Source: CAWDPQ01 sp049642465 (lineage in GTDB: Bacteria > Acidobacteriota > Vicinamibacteria > Vicinamibacterales > 2-12-FULL-66-21). Taken from it: a stretch of 64,000 nt of DNA. Location: NCBI GenBank assembly GCA_049642465.1, contig JBAROV010000141.1, positions 1 to 64,000 on the forward strand. Direction: 5' to 3'. Within the stretch, counting starts at the first letter, position 1; each line of letters starts with the position of its first letter. The position numbers and the translations under genes are program-made. Below, one piece after another: positions 17,260 through 26,002 of this stretch. The notes under the pieces were generated by a model, which had not been told where the DNA came from, did no database searches, and saw only the letters and a program-made list of their open reading frames with translations.

Positions 17260-18291
17260 TCACATTCCCGAACGCGGGACGGATACGGATTCCAACAGAC
17301 GATCGATCAACGCATCGCTGGTGATGCCTTCGGACTGCGCGTGGAAGTTGGTGAGGATCCGGTGTCGCAGCACAGGGTGCGCGAGCGCGCGGATGTCTTC
17401 GAAGCTGACATGGTAGCGCCCGCTCGTCAGCGCACGGGCCTTCGCGCCGAGCACCAGGTACTGCGCCGCGCGAACGCTCGCGCCGAATGCCGCCCACTTG
17501 CGCAATGGCTCGGGCGCGGTCGGCGATTTGGGCCGGCTCGCGCGCGCCAGGCTCAACGCATATCGCATCACCGGCTCCGCAACCGGCACGCGGCGCACGA
17601 GCCGCTGGAACGCCACCAGATCAGGCCCGCTTACCGGCCGCTCGAACTTCGGATCCTGCAGCGCCGTCGTCGTCCGCACGACTTCGTACTCTTCGTCTTC
17701 AGGCGGGTGATCGATGACGATGTGAAACATGAAGCGATCGAGCTGGGCTTCGGGCAGCGGGTACGTGCCCTCGAGTTCGATCGGATTCTGAGTCGCAAAG
17801 ACGTAGAACGGCTCTTCGAGCTGATAGGTGCGGCCCTGAATCGTGACGCGATGCTCCTGCATCGCTTCGAGCAGCGCCGACTGTGTTTTGGGAGGCGTCC
17901 GGTTGATCTCGTCCGCGAGCACGATGTTCGCGAAAATCGGCCCAGGCGCGAACACCATCTGCCGGCGGCCGGTCGTCGTATCCTCCTGGATGAGGTCGGT
18001 GCCGGTGATGTCCGACGGCATCAGGTCGGGCGTGAACTGGATGCGGGAGAACTTCAACTCGAGCACGCGCGCGAGCGTGTGAATGAGCAGCGTCTTGGCG
18101 AGACCTGGAACGCCGACGACCAGGCTGTTGCCGCCGACAAAGAGCGTTAGCAGCACCTGATTGATGGTGTCTTCCTGGCCGATGATGATCTTGCGAAGCT
18201 CGGTAATGATCCGATCGCGCCCGGTCTTCATCTGCTCGGCAAGGGCGATGTCGTCAGAGGCGAGATCGATGACGTCGGTCGTCTGTCGCAT
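17260..18291 (-). CDS. MoxR-family AAA+ ATPase
   Basis: From the ATG at 18291 the protein is 343 residues. It has the MoxR form of Walker A (GVPGLAKT), Walker B (LADEINR), sensor/arginine-finger region (FATQNPIELEGTYPLPEAQLDRF) and a C-terminal lid. MoxR ATPases act as chaperones for VWA-domain or metalloprotein partners; here DUF58 and BatA-like genes follow at once. The frame stays open to 18402 but that extension reads the repeat island between this gene and the DUF4159 gene, so the later ATG is preferred. Confidence 0.93.
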   Translation of the reverse strand: MRQTTDVIDLASDDIALAEQMKTGRDRIITELRKIIIGQEDTINQVLLTLFVGGNSLVVGVPGLAKTLLIHTLARVLELKFSRIQFTPDLMPSDITGTDLIQEDTTTGRRQMVFAPGPIFANIVLADEINRTPPKTQSALLEAMQEHRVTIQGRTYQLEEPFYVFATQNPIELEGTYPLPEAQLDRFMFHIVIDHPPEDEEYEVVRTTTALQDPKFERPVSGPDLVAFQRLVRRVPVAEPVMRYALSLARASRPKSPTAPEPLRKWAAFGASVRAAQYLVLGAKARALTSGRYHVSFEDIRALAHPVLRHRILTNFHAQSEGITSDALIDRLLESVSVPRSGM

Positions 18292-18296
18292 GTCGG

Positions 18297-18402
18297 TTTC
18301 CAGTTTCCAGTTTCCAGTTCCCAGTTCCCATTGCCCGTTCCCAGTTGCCAGGTTCGCGAGCTGGATACCCGATAACTGGAACTGGGAACTGGTGACTGGC
18401 AA
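18297..18402. repeat. Repeat island with 15-bp inverted repeat, between DUF4159 and MoxR genes
   Basis: Units like TTTCCAG and TTCCCAG on the left side face units like GGAACTGG on the right. CCAGTTCCCAGTTCC (18314-18328) is a perfect inverted repeat of 18378-18392, with 49 bases between. The island begins right after the stop of the DUF4159 gene (minus strand) and ends just before the MoxR ATG. Confidence 0.8.
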
Positions 18403-19164
18403 CTAATGCGTTAGCGCATAGATAAAGTAATTCACGCCGAACTTGTACGCCTCGTTCGATAAATCGACGGGTGCGTAGCCCGTGTCGGAAAACTCCCAGT
18501 ATTCGCCGATGTCGCCGTCGCGGTCCGCGATCGCAATCAGGCGCTTTTGCGGATCGTTCTTCTCGAAGATGCCGTAGTAAGTGGGCTGCGTTTCTCCGTA
18601 CGACGGCAGGTAGTGCAGGTCGTTGATCTCGAAGAACGAATGAAAGATCGGATGCGTGGCGTCGAGCTGGACCCAGTGGCTCTCAGGCAGTACGCGCCGC
18701 ATCTGTTCCTGCAGGTTCTCCCAATCGTATCCGCGAAAGTCGTCAAAGATGATGAAGCCGCCTTTTAACAAGTAATTGCGGAGGCCGGCCGCTTCTTCCT
18801 CGTCCGGGTACCAGAATCCTGGTTCGGACATGTAGGCGATCGGATAGCTGTGCAAGTCTGCATCAGCCAGGCCGAAAATGTTCGAGCCGTCAATCCGCGG
18901 CCGCACGATCGTGATCTCGTTGAGAATCTTCATCATGTGAACGTCCGCGGTCGGATAGTCGTGCGCCCACCCGGGCTCGCGACCACGACGGCCGAAGCCG
19001 CCCATCCCCGTCGAGTAGCGCAGCCGCACGAATACGAGGCGGCCGTCGTAGGGCTCGTTGCCGCTCGTCTCGAACGATCTTCGCTGAGTGAAGTAGTCCT
19101 GCGCGAACGTCCCCACACTGGCCATCACCACGGCGAGCAGAACGGCGGTGATCATTCGAGTCAC
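18403..19164 (-). CDS. DUF4159 domain protein, secreted (paralogue)
   Basis: This 253-residue protein has a signal peptide (about 1-21) and the DUF4159 core with LRNYLLKGGFIIFDDFRGYDW (about 126-146), parallel to the GGFLWVDDFWG motif of the gene at 9790-10608. The two paralogues bracket the MoxR part of the operon. Its start overlaps the stop of the caspase-like gene by four bases. Probably periplasmic; function not established. Confidence 0.88.
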   Translation of the reverse strand: MTRMITAVLLAVVMASVGTFAQDYFTQRRSFETSGNEPYDGRLVFVRLRYSTGMGGFGRRGREPGWAHDYPTADVHMMKILNEITIVRPRIDGSNIFGLADADLHSYPIAYMSEPGFWYPDEEEAAGLRNYLLKGGFIIFDDFRGYDWENLQEQMRRVLPESHWVQLDATHPIFHSFFEINDLHYLPSYGETQPTYYGIFEKNDPQKRLIAIADRDGDIGEYWEFSDTGYAPVDLSNEAYKFGVNYFIYALTH

Positions 19165-20174
19165 TTGCGCTTGCCCTCGGCTGCACGAATCTCCCGAGTC
19201 TTCAATGCGAGCTCCGTGACCGCCTTCTCGAGCTCGGAGGCATATCGCTGCGGTTCCATGTTGTCTTTGAGCAGCCGCAGCGACTCCACACGACGTTCGA
19301 GCGTCCTGCGCTCTTCGTACAGCGCTCTCAGTTTCGGGTCATCGGGCAGCGGCTCGCCGGAGCCAGCCGACCCGAGCGAGAGAATGGCGGCCACCCGTCC
19401 TTCCTTGCCGTCCGCCGCCGGCTGGGCGGTTCCTTCTTTGTCGCCGGTATCGTCCAACAGCGCGTGTTCGGTGAGCATGATGCCTTCGCGCTCGTACGCT
19501 TTGACGACCTCCCCGCGCGCATAGTTGAACGCTTCAAGCACCGTCACGCGCTTGTTCTTGTCCGCGTCGGCCTCTTCCGCGGTTAACGCATCCACGAAGA
19601 AGCCGCCAAAGAGCGTGGCAAACCGTTCGGCGCCGTTGCGCGTGGCGGTCACAATCGTCCGCCCTGGCCCCGACAACGCCTCGATAAACGGACCGCTTGC
19701 GCTCGCCGTGTTCACGAGCACCACCCGGCGCGGCTCGAGCCGCTTGAGCAACGGGCCGAAATCCGCCGCCGTCATGTCCGGCCCCGGCAGGTTGAACTTC
19801 GCGACACGCCCGTCGAACGTTCCATGGCCGATCAGAATCACGAACACCACATCGTCGTTCGCAGCCTTCTGCGCCATCGACTCGAACGCCTTGGCGATCT
19901 CGTCCCGCGTGGAGCGACCCGTTGCCGGCGGCCCTTCGCCGCCAGGCTTGTCGATCAGATAGACGATGCGCTCGCCGGGAATGCCGTAGCGCTTCGTGCC
20001 CGCGTCGACGAGCGACGCCCCCCATTTCTGAAAGAGTTCGGCATGCTCCGGATCACCAGCCAGACCAACGATCACCGCGAGATGCGCGTGTTGCGCAAAC
20101 GCCGGCGCTGCGCTCAACGCAAACGCAAGCATGGCTCCGATCAGGTTTCTGCGTTTCAGCATTCCCGTCGTCAT
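19161..20174 (-). CDS. Secreted caspase-like protein lacking the catalytic cysteine
   Basis: This 337-residue protein has a signal peptide (about 1-27), then a caspase/legumain-like core. The VILIGHGTFDG motif supplies the expected histidine. The strand that normally ends in the catalytic cysteine reads VLVNTASASG, with Ala/Ser instead of Cys, so it is probably not an active peptidase. The C-terminal 70 residues form a charged helical region. It sits between the VWA/GATase-like membrane protein and a DUF4159 gene, overlapping the latter. A start at M5 is also possible. The fold call rests on the motifs and their spacing. Confidence 0.65.
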   Translation of the reverse strand: MTTGMLKRRNLIGAMLAFALSAAPAFAQHAHLAVIVGLAGDPEHAELFQKWGASLVDAGTKRYGIPGERIVYLIDKPGGEGPPATGRSTRDEIAKAFESMAQKAANDDVVFVILIGHGTFDGRVAKFNLPGPDMTAADFGPLLKRLEPRRVVLVNTASASGPFIEALSGPGRTIVTATRNGAERFATLFGGFFVDALTAEEADADKNKRVTVLEAFNYARGEVVKAYEREGIMLTEHALLDDTGDKEGTAQPAADGKEGRVAAILSLGSAGSGEPLPDDPKLRALYEERRTLERRVESLRLLKDNMEPQRYASELEKAVTELALKTREIRAAEGKRK

Positions 20175-20179
20175 TTATC

Positions 20180-20372
20180 AGTGCTCGTGGGGCCCCACCC
20201 CCACTCGCGCTCGCTCGGCGGCGGCGCTACGCACCGCTTCCCTCCGGCGCCTCGCTCGGGCCGCAGGCGCTCCGTCCTCAATTAGTGCTCGCGGGGCCCC
20301 ACCCCCGCTCGCTGCGGCTCGACTCGCTAACGCTCGCTCGCCACGGCCGCAGGCGCTCCCGTCCTCACGTCC
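20180..20372. repeat. Two imperfect direct repeats of about 95 bases
   Basis: AGTGCTCG, then a GGGGCCCC palindrome and CACCCCC, begins at 20180 and again at 20284. Both copies continue through CGCTCGCTCG-like and GCCGCAGGCGCTCC segments to GTCCTCA. The second copy runs into the stop codon (20373-20375) of the upstream membrane protein gene on the minus strand. No open frame of interest lies here. Confidence 0.8.
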
Positions 20373-22721
20373 TCACGCCAACCCCGCCGCGCGCCGATAT
20401 CCCCACTCCGCACACACGAGACCGACGAGCAGGACGAGGATGATCGGCATGTGCCACAAATCGCGCTCTTCCACCGTGGTGATTCCACGGCCGCTGTAAC
20501 GCAGATCTTCGGGAAGCGCACTGACGGTCGCCGGCGTGTAGAAACGTCCACCGGTTTCATCGGCGATTCGTCGCAACCGCGCTTCTTGCATGGCCGCGTC
20601 GAAATACTCCGCCTCGCCCGGCGCCGCACGAAGCTGGACGTTTCCGCTGCCGAGCGATTTGTCGCCTCGAGCGGCGTCCACTTGTGCGCTGTAGAGTCCT
20701 TCGTCGGCCGCGACGAACGTGCCGCGGTATTCGCCGCTCTTTTCTCCCGTCCACTGCAGCGGCACGTCCATCGGACCCTTCGGACCGGTGACTTTCGCGA
20801 CAGCGCGAGCATCGTTGATTTCAACGAACGTGGGATCGACAACGGCCGCGGTGATCGTGACGGTGTCTCCCGCCTCGACTCGTTCGGCATTCGTGTGCGT
20901 CTCGACGTGCTCCGGCACCCCATCAACCAGCCATCGCAGCAACTGACGCCAGTAGTTCTCGTGCGTCATGTCCTCGACCGACATCGAGGCGTGCATCTGC
21001 CACAGCCACGAATCCTGGATCGGGTGGACCAGCGCCTTTCCACGTCCGTAGCGCTGGAACGCGAGCACGATCTGCTCGCGCCGACGTTCGTCGGTACCGC
21101 TGAGAAGAATGGTGGCGCCGGGTTTGATTGCGGTGAGGGTATTGACGCTCGTGACGCCCGGCATGGTCGTCCATCGAGTCGCGGACGCTTCCTCGCTCGC
21201 GCCAAGCTGCGTGACGGCGTGCGCCGTGCCCGCCCGTGTCGGATGCACCTTCAGCCGCGCCACCGCCGGAACCTCGGAGCCGCGTTGCGGCCGCTCTAGA
21301 ATCACCGGCAGTACGTCGGCGACGGGTGTGCCGGCCCAGCTGCCTTCTGAGAACGAGCGGCCACCGCCAAGCACGAGGAGTCCCCCGCCACGGCGCTCGA
21401 CGAACTCCGCGATCATCCGGAGCTGATCGCCGGTAAACGCTCCGGCCTCGATGCTCCCGAGAATGAGCCCGCGATACGCAAACAGTTCCTCCCGCGTGCG
21501 CGGAAACCCGGCCACGAGCTGTTCCGGGTTGTCGAGCTCCTGGCGGTAGAACTTGTTATCAGCAGTACGCTGCAGGCCGATGATCTGCAGATTCGGATCG
21601 TCGGCCACCGCACGTTTGATGAACTTGTATTCAAACCGCGGTTCCCCTTCGAAGTACAGGATCTTTTCGCGTCGATCGCGAACATCGATCAGGGCTTCGC
21701 GCGCATTGTTCTGCGAGACGAGCTCTCCCTGCTTCGGCGAGATTCGGAAGCGGATTCGGCGCGAACCCGGATCCGATGCGGTAAACCGCACACGTACGGC
21801 AGCCGGTTCTCCGTCCGCCGGCAGCCGAACCTCCTGCGACCCGACGATGCGGCCTTCGTCTTCAACGTCGAGAGACACGATTTCACCCGCGTAGCCCGTT
21901 TGCGTGATGACCGCATCCACGAGCAGCGACGTTCCCTTGAGCGCGGTACGCGGCACGTTGACCCGGCTCACCTGGATGTCTTTCGGGAGACGATCCTGGC
22001 CGACTCCAACGGTGTACACCGGCAGCGAGGCGGCCTTGAGCGCGAGGAGTGCGTCGGTCAGTGATGCGTCGGTCGTATCGGCACCGTCCGACACCAGGAC
22101 GACGCCGGCAAGCGGCAGTCCCGCCAGTTCCTGACGCGCGCCATCCAGCGCCGTTGCGAGTCGTGTCTGTGAACCGTTGAAGGCGAAATCCGTCGGCGCG
22201 TTCACACGATTGGCCACCGAGGAAAAGCGGAACGTGCGAATAACGAACCGGTCGGCAAGCGCCTGGAGGACCGGCCCCCCCTTGTCCACGAATTCCTGCT
22301 TGACGAATTCCGCCCTGCGCGCGCCGTTCCAATCGGCAATCTGCATGCTGCGCGAATCGTCTACCAGGACCGCCAGGAAGTTCTGCTGAGCGACCGCAGC
22401 CTTGATCACGAGCACCGGGCGAAACAGGCAGAACAGCAGCAACGTCAGCGTCGCGGTACGGAGCACCGCCAGCACGAACTTCCGCCGCGCGGTAGTGCTG
22501 CGGCCCGCCTGCGCTGAAGCTCCGGTGGGCGAGCCCCGCGCGACACGATACGTGGCAAACGTCGCCAGGATCGCAAGCAACACAACCAGCGCGGCGATGT
22601 AGGCACCGGTCGAGGGAACAAAGCGGAAATCACCCTGCTGGAAGATGACTGGTCGATAGCCGAAGAGGAGTCGAAAGAGAGAGTCCAGCAAATGATCCTC
22701 GATCGTCGGCACCGGGGCCAT
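20373..22721 (-). CDS. Membrane protein with VWA-like and GATase-like domains (operon head)
   Basis: This 782-residue protein has membrane segments at about 38-58 and 80-102, and a C-terminal one (about 755-775). A VWA domain follows the second segment, with a DxSxS motif (FLAVLVDDSRSMQ) and VLVSDGADTTDA. A glutamine-amidotransferase-like domain (about 410-600) includes FVERRGGGLLVLGGGRSF. The arrangement is that of the large BatA-linked proteins of acidobacteria and planctomycetes. It is the first gene of the operon that runs to 9790, with a 198-base repeat-filled gap before the next gene. Role unknown. Confidence 0.85.
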   Translation of the reverse strand: MAPVPTIEDHLLDSLFRLLFGYRPVIFQQGDFRFVPSTGAYIAALVVLLAILATFATYRVARGSPTGASAQAGRSTTARRKFVLAVLRTATLTLLLFCLFRPVLVIKAAVAQQNFLAVLVDDSRSMQIADWNGARRAEFVKQEFVDKGGPVLQALADRFVIRTFRFSSVANRVNAPTDFAFNGSQTRLATALDGARQELAGLPLAGVVLVSDGADTTDASLTDALLALKAASLPVYTVGVGQDRLPKDIQVSRVNVPRTALKGTSLLVDAVITQTGYAGEIVSLDVEDEGRIVGSQEVRLPADGEPAAVRVRFTASDPGSRRIRFRISPKQGELVSQNNAREALIDVRDRREKILYFEGEPRFEYKFIKRAVADDPNLQIIGLQRTADNKFYRQELDNPEQLVAGFPRTREELFAYRGLILGSIEAGAFTGDQLRMIAEFVERRGGGLLVLGGGRSFSEGSWAGTPVADVLPVILERPQRGSEVPAVARLKVHPTRAGTAHAVTQLGASEEASATRWTTMPGVTSVNTLTAIKPGATILLSGTDERRREQIVLAFQRYGRGKALVHPIQDSWLWQMHASMSVEDMTHENYWRQLLRWLVDGVPEHVETHTNAERVEAGDTVTITAAVVDPTFVEINDARAVAKVTGPKGPMDVPLQWTGEKSGEYRGTFVAADEGLYSAQVDAARGDKSLGSGNVQLRAAPGEAEYFDAAMQEARLRRIADETGGRFYTPATVSALPEDLRYSGRGITTVEERDLWHMPIILVLLVGLVCAEWGYRRAAGLA

Positions 22722-22969
22722 GGCGAACGACCGCCGACGGGCGAAAGCGACGGATGATGCGATTGTAACCGCGGGAGCGAAGGCCCCGCGAGACCCTTCG
22801 ACAACTTCAGGGCGGGTCCATTACCGCTACAGACGCGGCAGCGCCTATCTTAGCTTGAGGTCCGGAAAAATCAGGGGGACGAAGGAAGGGACCGGCCAAA
22901 CCCGGGCCTTTGTCATCGAAATATCACAGACGCTGGCCGGCCCGCCGTCGCCGCGCAGGCGAGGGCGGG

Positions 22970-22997
22970 TGAACCCAATCCCGGCGAGCGACGTTTG
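22970..22997 (+). promoter_or_regulatory. Possible ECF-type promoter of the sigma operon
   Basis: TGAACC (22970-22975), 16 bases, then CGTTTG (22992-22997) resembles an ECF-sigma promoter and lies directly before the sigma gene, as expected for autoregulation. Start of transcription would fall around 23003-23006, which would favour the ATG at 23011 as start codon. The 280-base gap to the divergent operon shows no other clear signal. Confidence 0.35.
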
Positions 22998-23001
22998 ATG
23001 A

Positions 23002-23577
23002 GTGTCTGCGATGCAGGAATTGTCCGGCCGCTATCACCCTGGAGTGCTCGTGAGCGTGGGAGGGTGCCTCGAGCAGGAATTCGAGGACCGCCTGCGCGAA
23101 TCGTCCACGCTGGCCGTGCGGGTGGCCTACAGTGTCCTGCGCCAGCGCCAGGACGCCGAAGACGTTGCCCAGGAGGCATTCGCCCGAGCCTACCGCCATT
23201 TTGCCGGGTTGCGCGATCCGGCGCGATTCCGCGGCTGGATCGTGCGCGCGACCTGGCGGCTGGCGATCGATCGGTGGCGGTCGGACCGTCGCCGCCACGC
23301 GCGCGAGGAACGGGCAAACATCGCCGCCCGTGTCGAGACGGCGGAAGACCTGGTAGACGCGTCGCGCCGCGCAGCTCGTCTGTGGGAGGCCATCGATGCC
23401 CTCCCCGAAAAACTGCGCATCGTCATCGTCCTTGCAGCCATCGAAGGACACGATGTGAAAGAGATTGGTGAGCTGCTCGGTATCCCGGCGGGCACGGTGA
23501 AATCTCGGATGTTCCTGGCGCGAAAAGCGCTGGCAGAGAAACTCAAATGTCTCGCGAACCATTCGACCAGGCGTTAG
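23002..23577 (+). CDS. ECF-type RNA polymerase sigma factor
   Basis: This 191-residue protein (from GTG 23002) has sigma region 2 with RQRQDAEDVAQEAFARAYRHF (near 50-70) and region 4 with LPEKLRIVIVLAAIEGHDVKEIGELLGIPAGTVKSR (near 132-168), the helix-turn-helix that reads the -35. It has no extra domain. The start is uncertain: ATG 23011 and GTG 23050 (GGAG five bases upstream) are both possible. The next gene overlaps by 31 bases and encodes a single-pass membrane protein, the usual place for an anti-sigma factor. Confidence 0.88.
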   Translation: MSAMQELSGRYHPGVLVSVGGCLEQEFEDRLRESSTLAVRVAYSVLRQRQDAEDVAQEAFARAYRHFAGLRDPARFRGWIVRATWRLAIDRWRSDRRRHAREERANIAARVETAEDLVDASRRAARLWEAIDALPEKLRIVIVLAAIEGHDVKEIGELLGIPAGTVKSRMFLARKALAEKLKCLANHSTRR

Positions 23578-24134
23578 TCGACGAATTCGAGCGCGAACTG
23601 CGCGATGCGCTCGCCATCGAGCCGTCACCAGACTTCGCGCGGCAGGTGCGCGCGCGGATCGCCTCTCGGCGTCCCTCGCGAATGCGGTGGACCGTCGGCT
23701 TTGCGGCTGCCGCGGTGTGCGTGCTTGCACTGGGATTGGGAATGTGGGTCAGGTCAGCAGACGTTCGGCCCGACGCGCCGCAGAATGCCAGGCATCGCGA
23801 CGTCCATCTCAACGCCGACGTCCGTCTGAAGGCAACGGTCGCGCCCGCGGACGAGGTCACCGACACGCCCCGAACGACATACGTGAGATTGCGGCCACAG
23901 CCCGAACGGATAGCCGAACCGGAGGTGATCGTTCCAGCGGATCGCGCGCTGGCGCTCGCGCGGTTCCTCGAGCTGGCGAGGGAGGGAGCGGTCACGGAGG
24001 AAACGCTCAAAACTGTCGCGTCGGCGGCGGCGCCAGCGACGCTCGAAATCAAACCGCTCGTTGTTGCGCCTATCGCGCTGCCTGACATCGAAATACCCAA
24101 CGCCGTCACGGAAGGCGGCACCGATCGAGAGTGA
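23547..24134 (+). CDS. Probable anti-sigma membrane protein
   Basis: This 195-residue protein has a cytoplasmic N-terminus of about 47 residues (FERELRDALAIEPSPDFARQVRARIA, a form often seen in anti-sigma partners of acidobacterial ECF factors), one membrane segment (about 48-67), and a periplasmic Pro/Ala-rich tail. It shows no zinc-binding HxxxCxxC motif, so it would not be a classic ZAS protein. Overlap with the sigma gene by 31 bases supports a functional pair. Assignment is by position and topology. Confidence 0.6.
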   Translation: MSREPFDQALVDEFERELRDALAIEPSPDFARQVRARIASRRPSRMRWTVGFAAAAVCVLALGLGMWVRSADVRPDAPQNARHRDVHLNADVRLKATVAPADEVTDTPRTTYVRLRPQPERIAEPEVIVPADRALALARFLELAREGAVTEETLKTVASAAAPATLEIKPLVVAPIALPDIEIPNAVTEGGTDRE

Positions 24135-24144
24135 GGACACCGAT

Positions 24145-24717
24145 ATGAAGACCGTTGCCCCAGTCCTGGCATTGTTCATCGCGACCGCCGTCACTACGCT
24201 GGCACAGGAGAAGACGACGGCGCCACAAGAAAAACCGACGACGACATCCGCCAGACCATCAGAAGCTCCGCGTCCCGTCGTTCCGTTGAAGGTGCAGATC
24301 GTCCTGTCCCGGTTCAAAGGAGATAAAAAGGTCGCGAGTTTCCCCTACACTCTCAGCCTGACGTCAAACGATCGAACGAATCTCAGAATGGGCATCGACG
24401 TGCCTATTTCCAGCGCATCGATGCCTGGCCACAACTATAGAAACGTCGGGACCAATATCGACTGCATTGCCGGGCTTGCTGCAGGCGACGCATACAAGCT
24501 GAATATCACGGTCGAAGATTCGTCAGTCCACTTCGACACGAAGACCACGGATTCCACCAATGCAGTCGTCGCGAAGGACATCCCTTCGTTTCGGACGTTC
24601 AAATCCAGCTTTGCTCTGGTACTGCGGGACGGTCAGTCAGGCCAGTACACCTCCGCCGTCGATCCAATCAGCGGCGAAGTGCTGAAGATTGACGTAACGC
24701 TGAATGTCTTGAAGTGA
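24145..24717 (+). CDS. Secreted hypothetical protein
   Basis: From the ATG at 24145 the protein is 190 residues, with a signal peptide (about 1-19) and a Thr/Pro/Lys-rich linker to about residue 45. A beta-rich domain follows, with LKVQIVLSRFKGDKKVASFPY and a conserved-looking end, GEVLKIDVTLNVLK. It follows the sigma and anti-sigma genes by ten bases, so it is probably in the same transcript and may be the envelope output of that regulator. I do not recognise a family. Confidence 0.7.
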   Translation: MKTVAPVLALFIATAVTTLAQEKTTAPQEKPTTTSARPSEAPRPVVPLKVQIVLSRFKGDKKVASFPYTLSLTSNDRTNLRMGIDVPISSASMPGHNYRNVGTNIDCIAGLAAGDAYKLNITVEDSSVHFDTKTTDSTNAVVAKDIPSFRTFKSSFALVLRDGQSGQYTSAVDPISGEVLKIDVTLNVLK

Positions 24718-24823
24718 CAGCTTCCAGCGTCCGGCTTCCGGCTGCCAGCCTCCAGCTCTGGTAGCATCAGACTCGATGAGGAGGCGTCGGTCACTGGTCG
24801 CAGGTCGCTGGTCAGTCAGGTTC
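24718..24823. repeat. Repeat island after the secreted protein gene
   Basis: GCTTCCAG/GGCTTCCGG-type units follow directly after the stop at 24717. GGTCGCTGGTCA-type units continue into the first codons of the next gene, where they encode part of its signal peptide (RSLVAGRWSVRF). Units are 7-9 bases and imperfect. Confidence 0.55.
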
Positions 24824-26002
24824 TTGGCGACGCTGGCGCTGCTGTGTCGTTGCCTGCCGAGCACCGCGCAAACCGCGACTGACGTGACGCGTGCCCCATC
24901 GATGTGCTCCGTTGCGACCGACGCGGCTTTCGCCTATACGCCGGAGCAGGCCGTTCAAGTCGGCGGCGGCGCGATGTATGTGGCGTCTCGCGAACGTCGC
25001 TATCTGGATGCGCTTCGCGGCCCTGCCGGCGAACCCGTCCAATACAAGCGGACGAACAGCCTCGAATCGCCGGATGGCCAATCGATTCTCGACCGATACG
25101 AAGTGTCCTACGACGGGGCGGAAAAGCCGGTCACGCTGTACCTCGACGGCTATCACTTCGACGATCGACTCCTTGCGCCCAGAGGATTCACCTGTGCATT
25201 CGCGATCGCGCTCGATCCTCCGGGACCCGATCTCTTTCAGGCCTCCCGCCACCTGTTGAGACTTGCCGTCGAGCACGGAACGCAGCGGGACTTCTCGCCA
25301 ATTCCCCTTGATTCGGCAAGCAAAGACGGCAACACGGCGCTCCGAGGCGTGGTGTTCGATCACTTCAGGATGATGGCGAGGGTGGCGCGCGCCGCCGCAC
25401 TCGATGGCAAGCCTATCGTGCTGGACCCGTCCGTGCGGCCTCCGGACGCGCTTCGCCTGCGCACCGTAGTGATTGCGTATCCACTGACGTGCGACGGGCA
25501 GCAAGTGGCCCCGCGGGGAGTGGACCTGGTCTCGAACCAGGGACAGCACGCGCCGCGACAAGGCGAATATGTCACCGGTGAGTCAGTCACGCAGCTTGTC
25601 GCAGGACTTTCCGTGCCCAGCGGAAGTCTCGCTGCAACGTTTGGGCTGCAGGCCCCGCGACAAAATGACACCGTCAAGATCACCTACGCGGAGCCTTGCC
25701 AGGGAACATCGGAAGTCGTGTTGCCGCTCCGTCAAACCACTCTCCGATTCGTCAATACCCCCGAGCCAACCATCCCCGAAGGATCGACGATGACGTCGGG
25801 AGCGATCAGACTTCAGGCACAAGTCGATCTCGAAGGCAAGCTGCAATACCCAACGTATGTTGGCGGGCCTCGCGAGTTGTTGCAGCCTGCTATTCAGGCG
25901 CTTCGTGATTGGACGGTCGATCCGGCTCGAATCAACAATGCGGCCATGTCGACGCCCGTCACGGTGCAGGTCCGCTTTCGTCCGCGCGAAGGAATCCAGT
26001 GA
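24776..26002 (+). CDS. Secreted protein with TonB-C-like C-terminal domain
   Basis: This 408-residue protein has a basic N-terminus and signal peptide (about 1-32). Most of the chain is unfamiliar, with four or five cysteines. The last 80 residues resemble a TonB C-terminal domain (IRLQAQVDLEGKLQYPTYVGG, then AIQALRDWTVDPARING-like and TPVTVQVRFR). In acidobacteria such domains are common in secreted proteins without an energy-transducing role. The stop overlaps the next gene's GTG (GTGA). The first codons read through repeat-like DNA, so the exact start is uncertain. Confidence 0.65.
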   Translation: MRRRRSLVAGRWSVRFLATLALLCRCLPSTAQTATDVTRAPSMCSVATDAAFAYTPEQAVQVGGGAMYVASRERRYLDALRGPAGEPVQYKRTNSLESPDGQSILDRYEVSYDGAEKPVTLYLDGYHFDDRLLAPRGFTCAFAIALDPPGPDLFQASRHLLRLAVEHGTQRDFSPIPLDSASKDGNTALRGVVFDHFRMMARVARAAALDGKPIVLDPSVRPPDALRLRTVVIAYPLTCDGQQVAPRGVDLVSNQGQHAPRQGEYVTGESVTQLVAGLSVPSGSLAATFGLQAPRQNDTVKITYAEPCQGTSEVVLPLRQTTLRFVNTPEPTIPEGSTMTSGAIRLQAQVDLEGKLQYPTYVGGPRELLQPAIQALRDWTVDPARINNAAMSTPVTVQVRFRPREGIQ

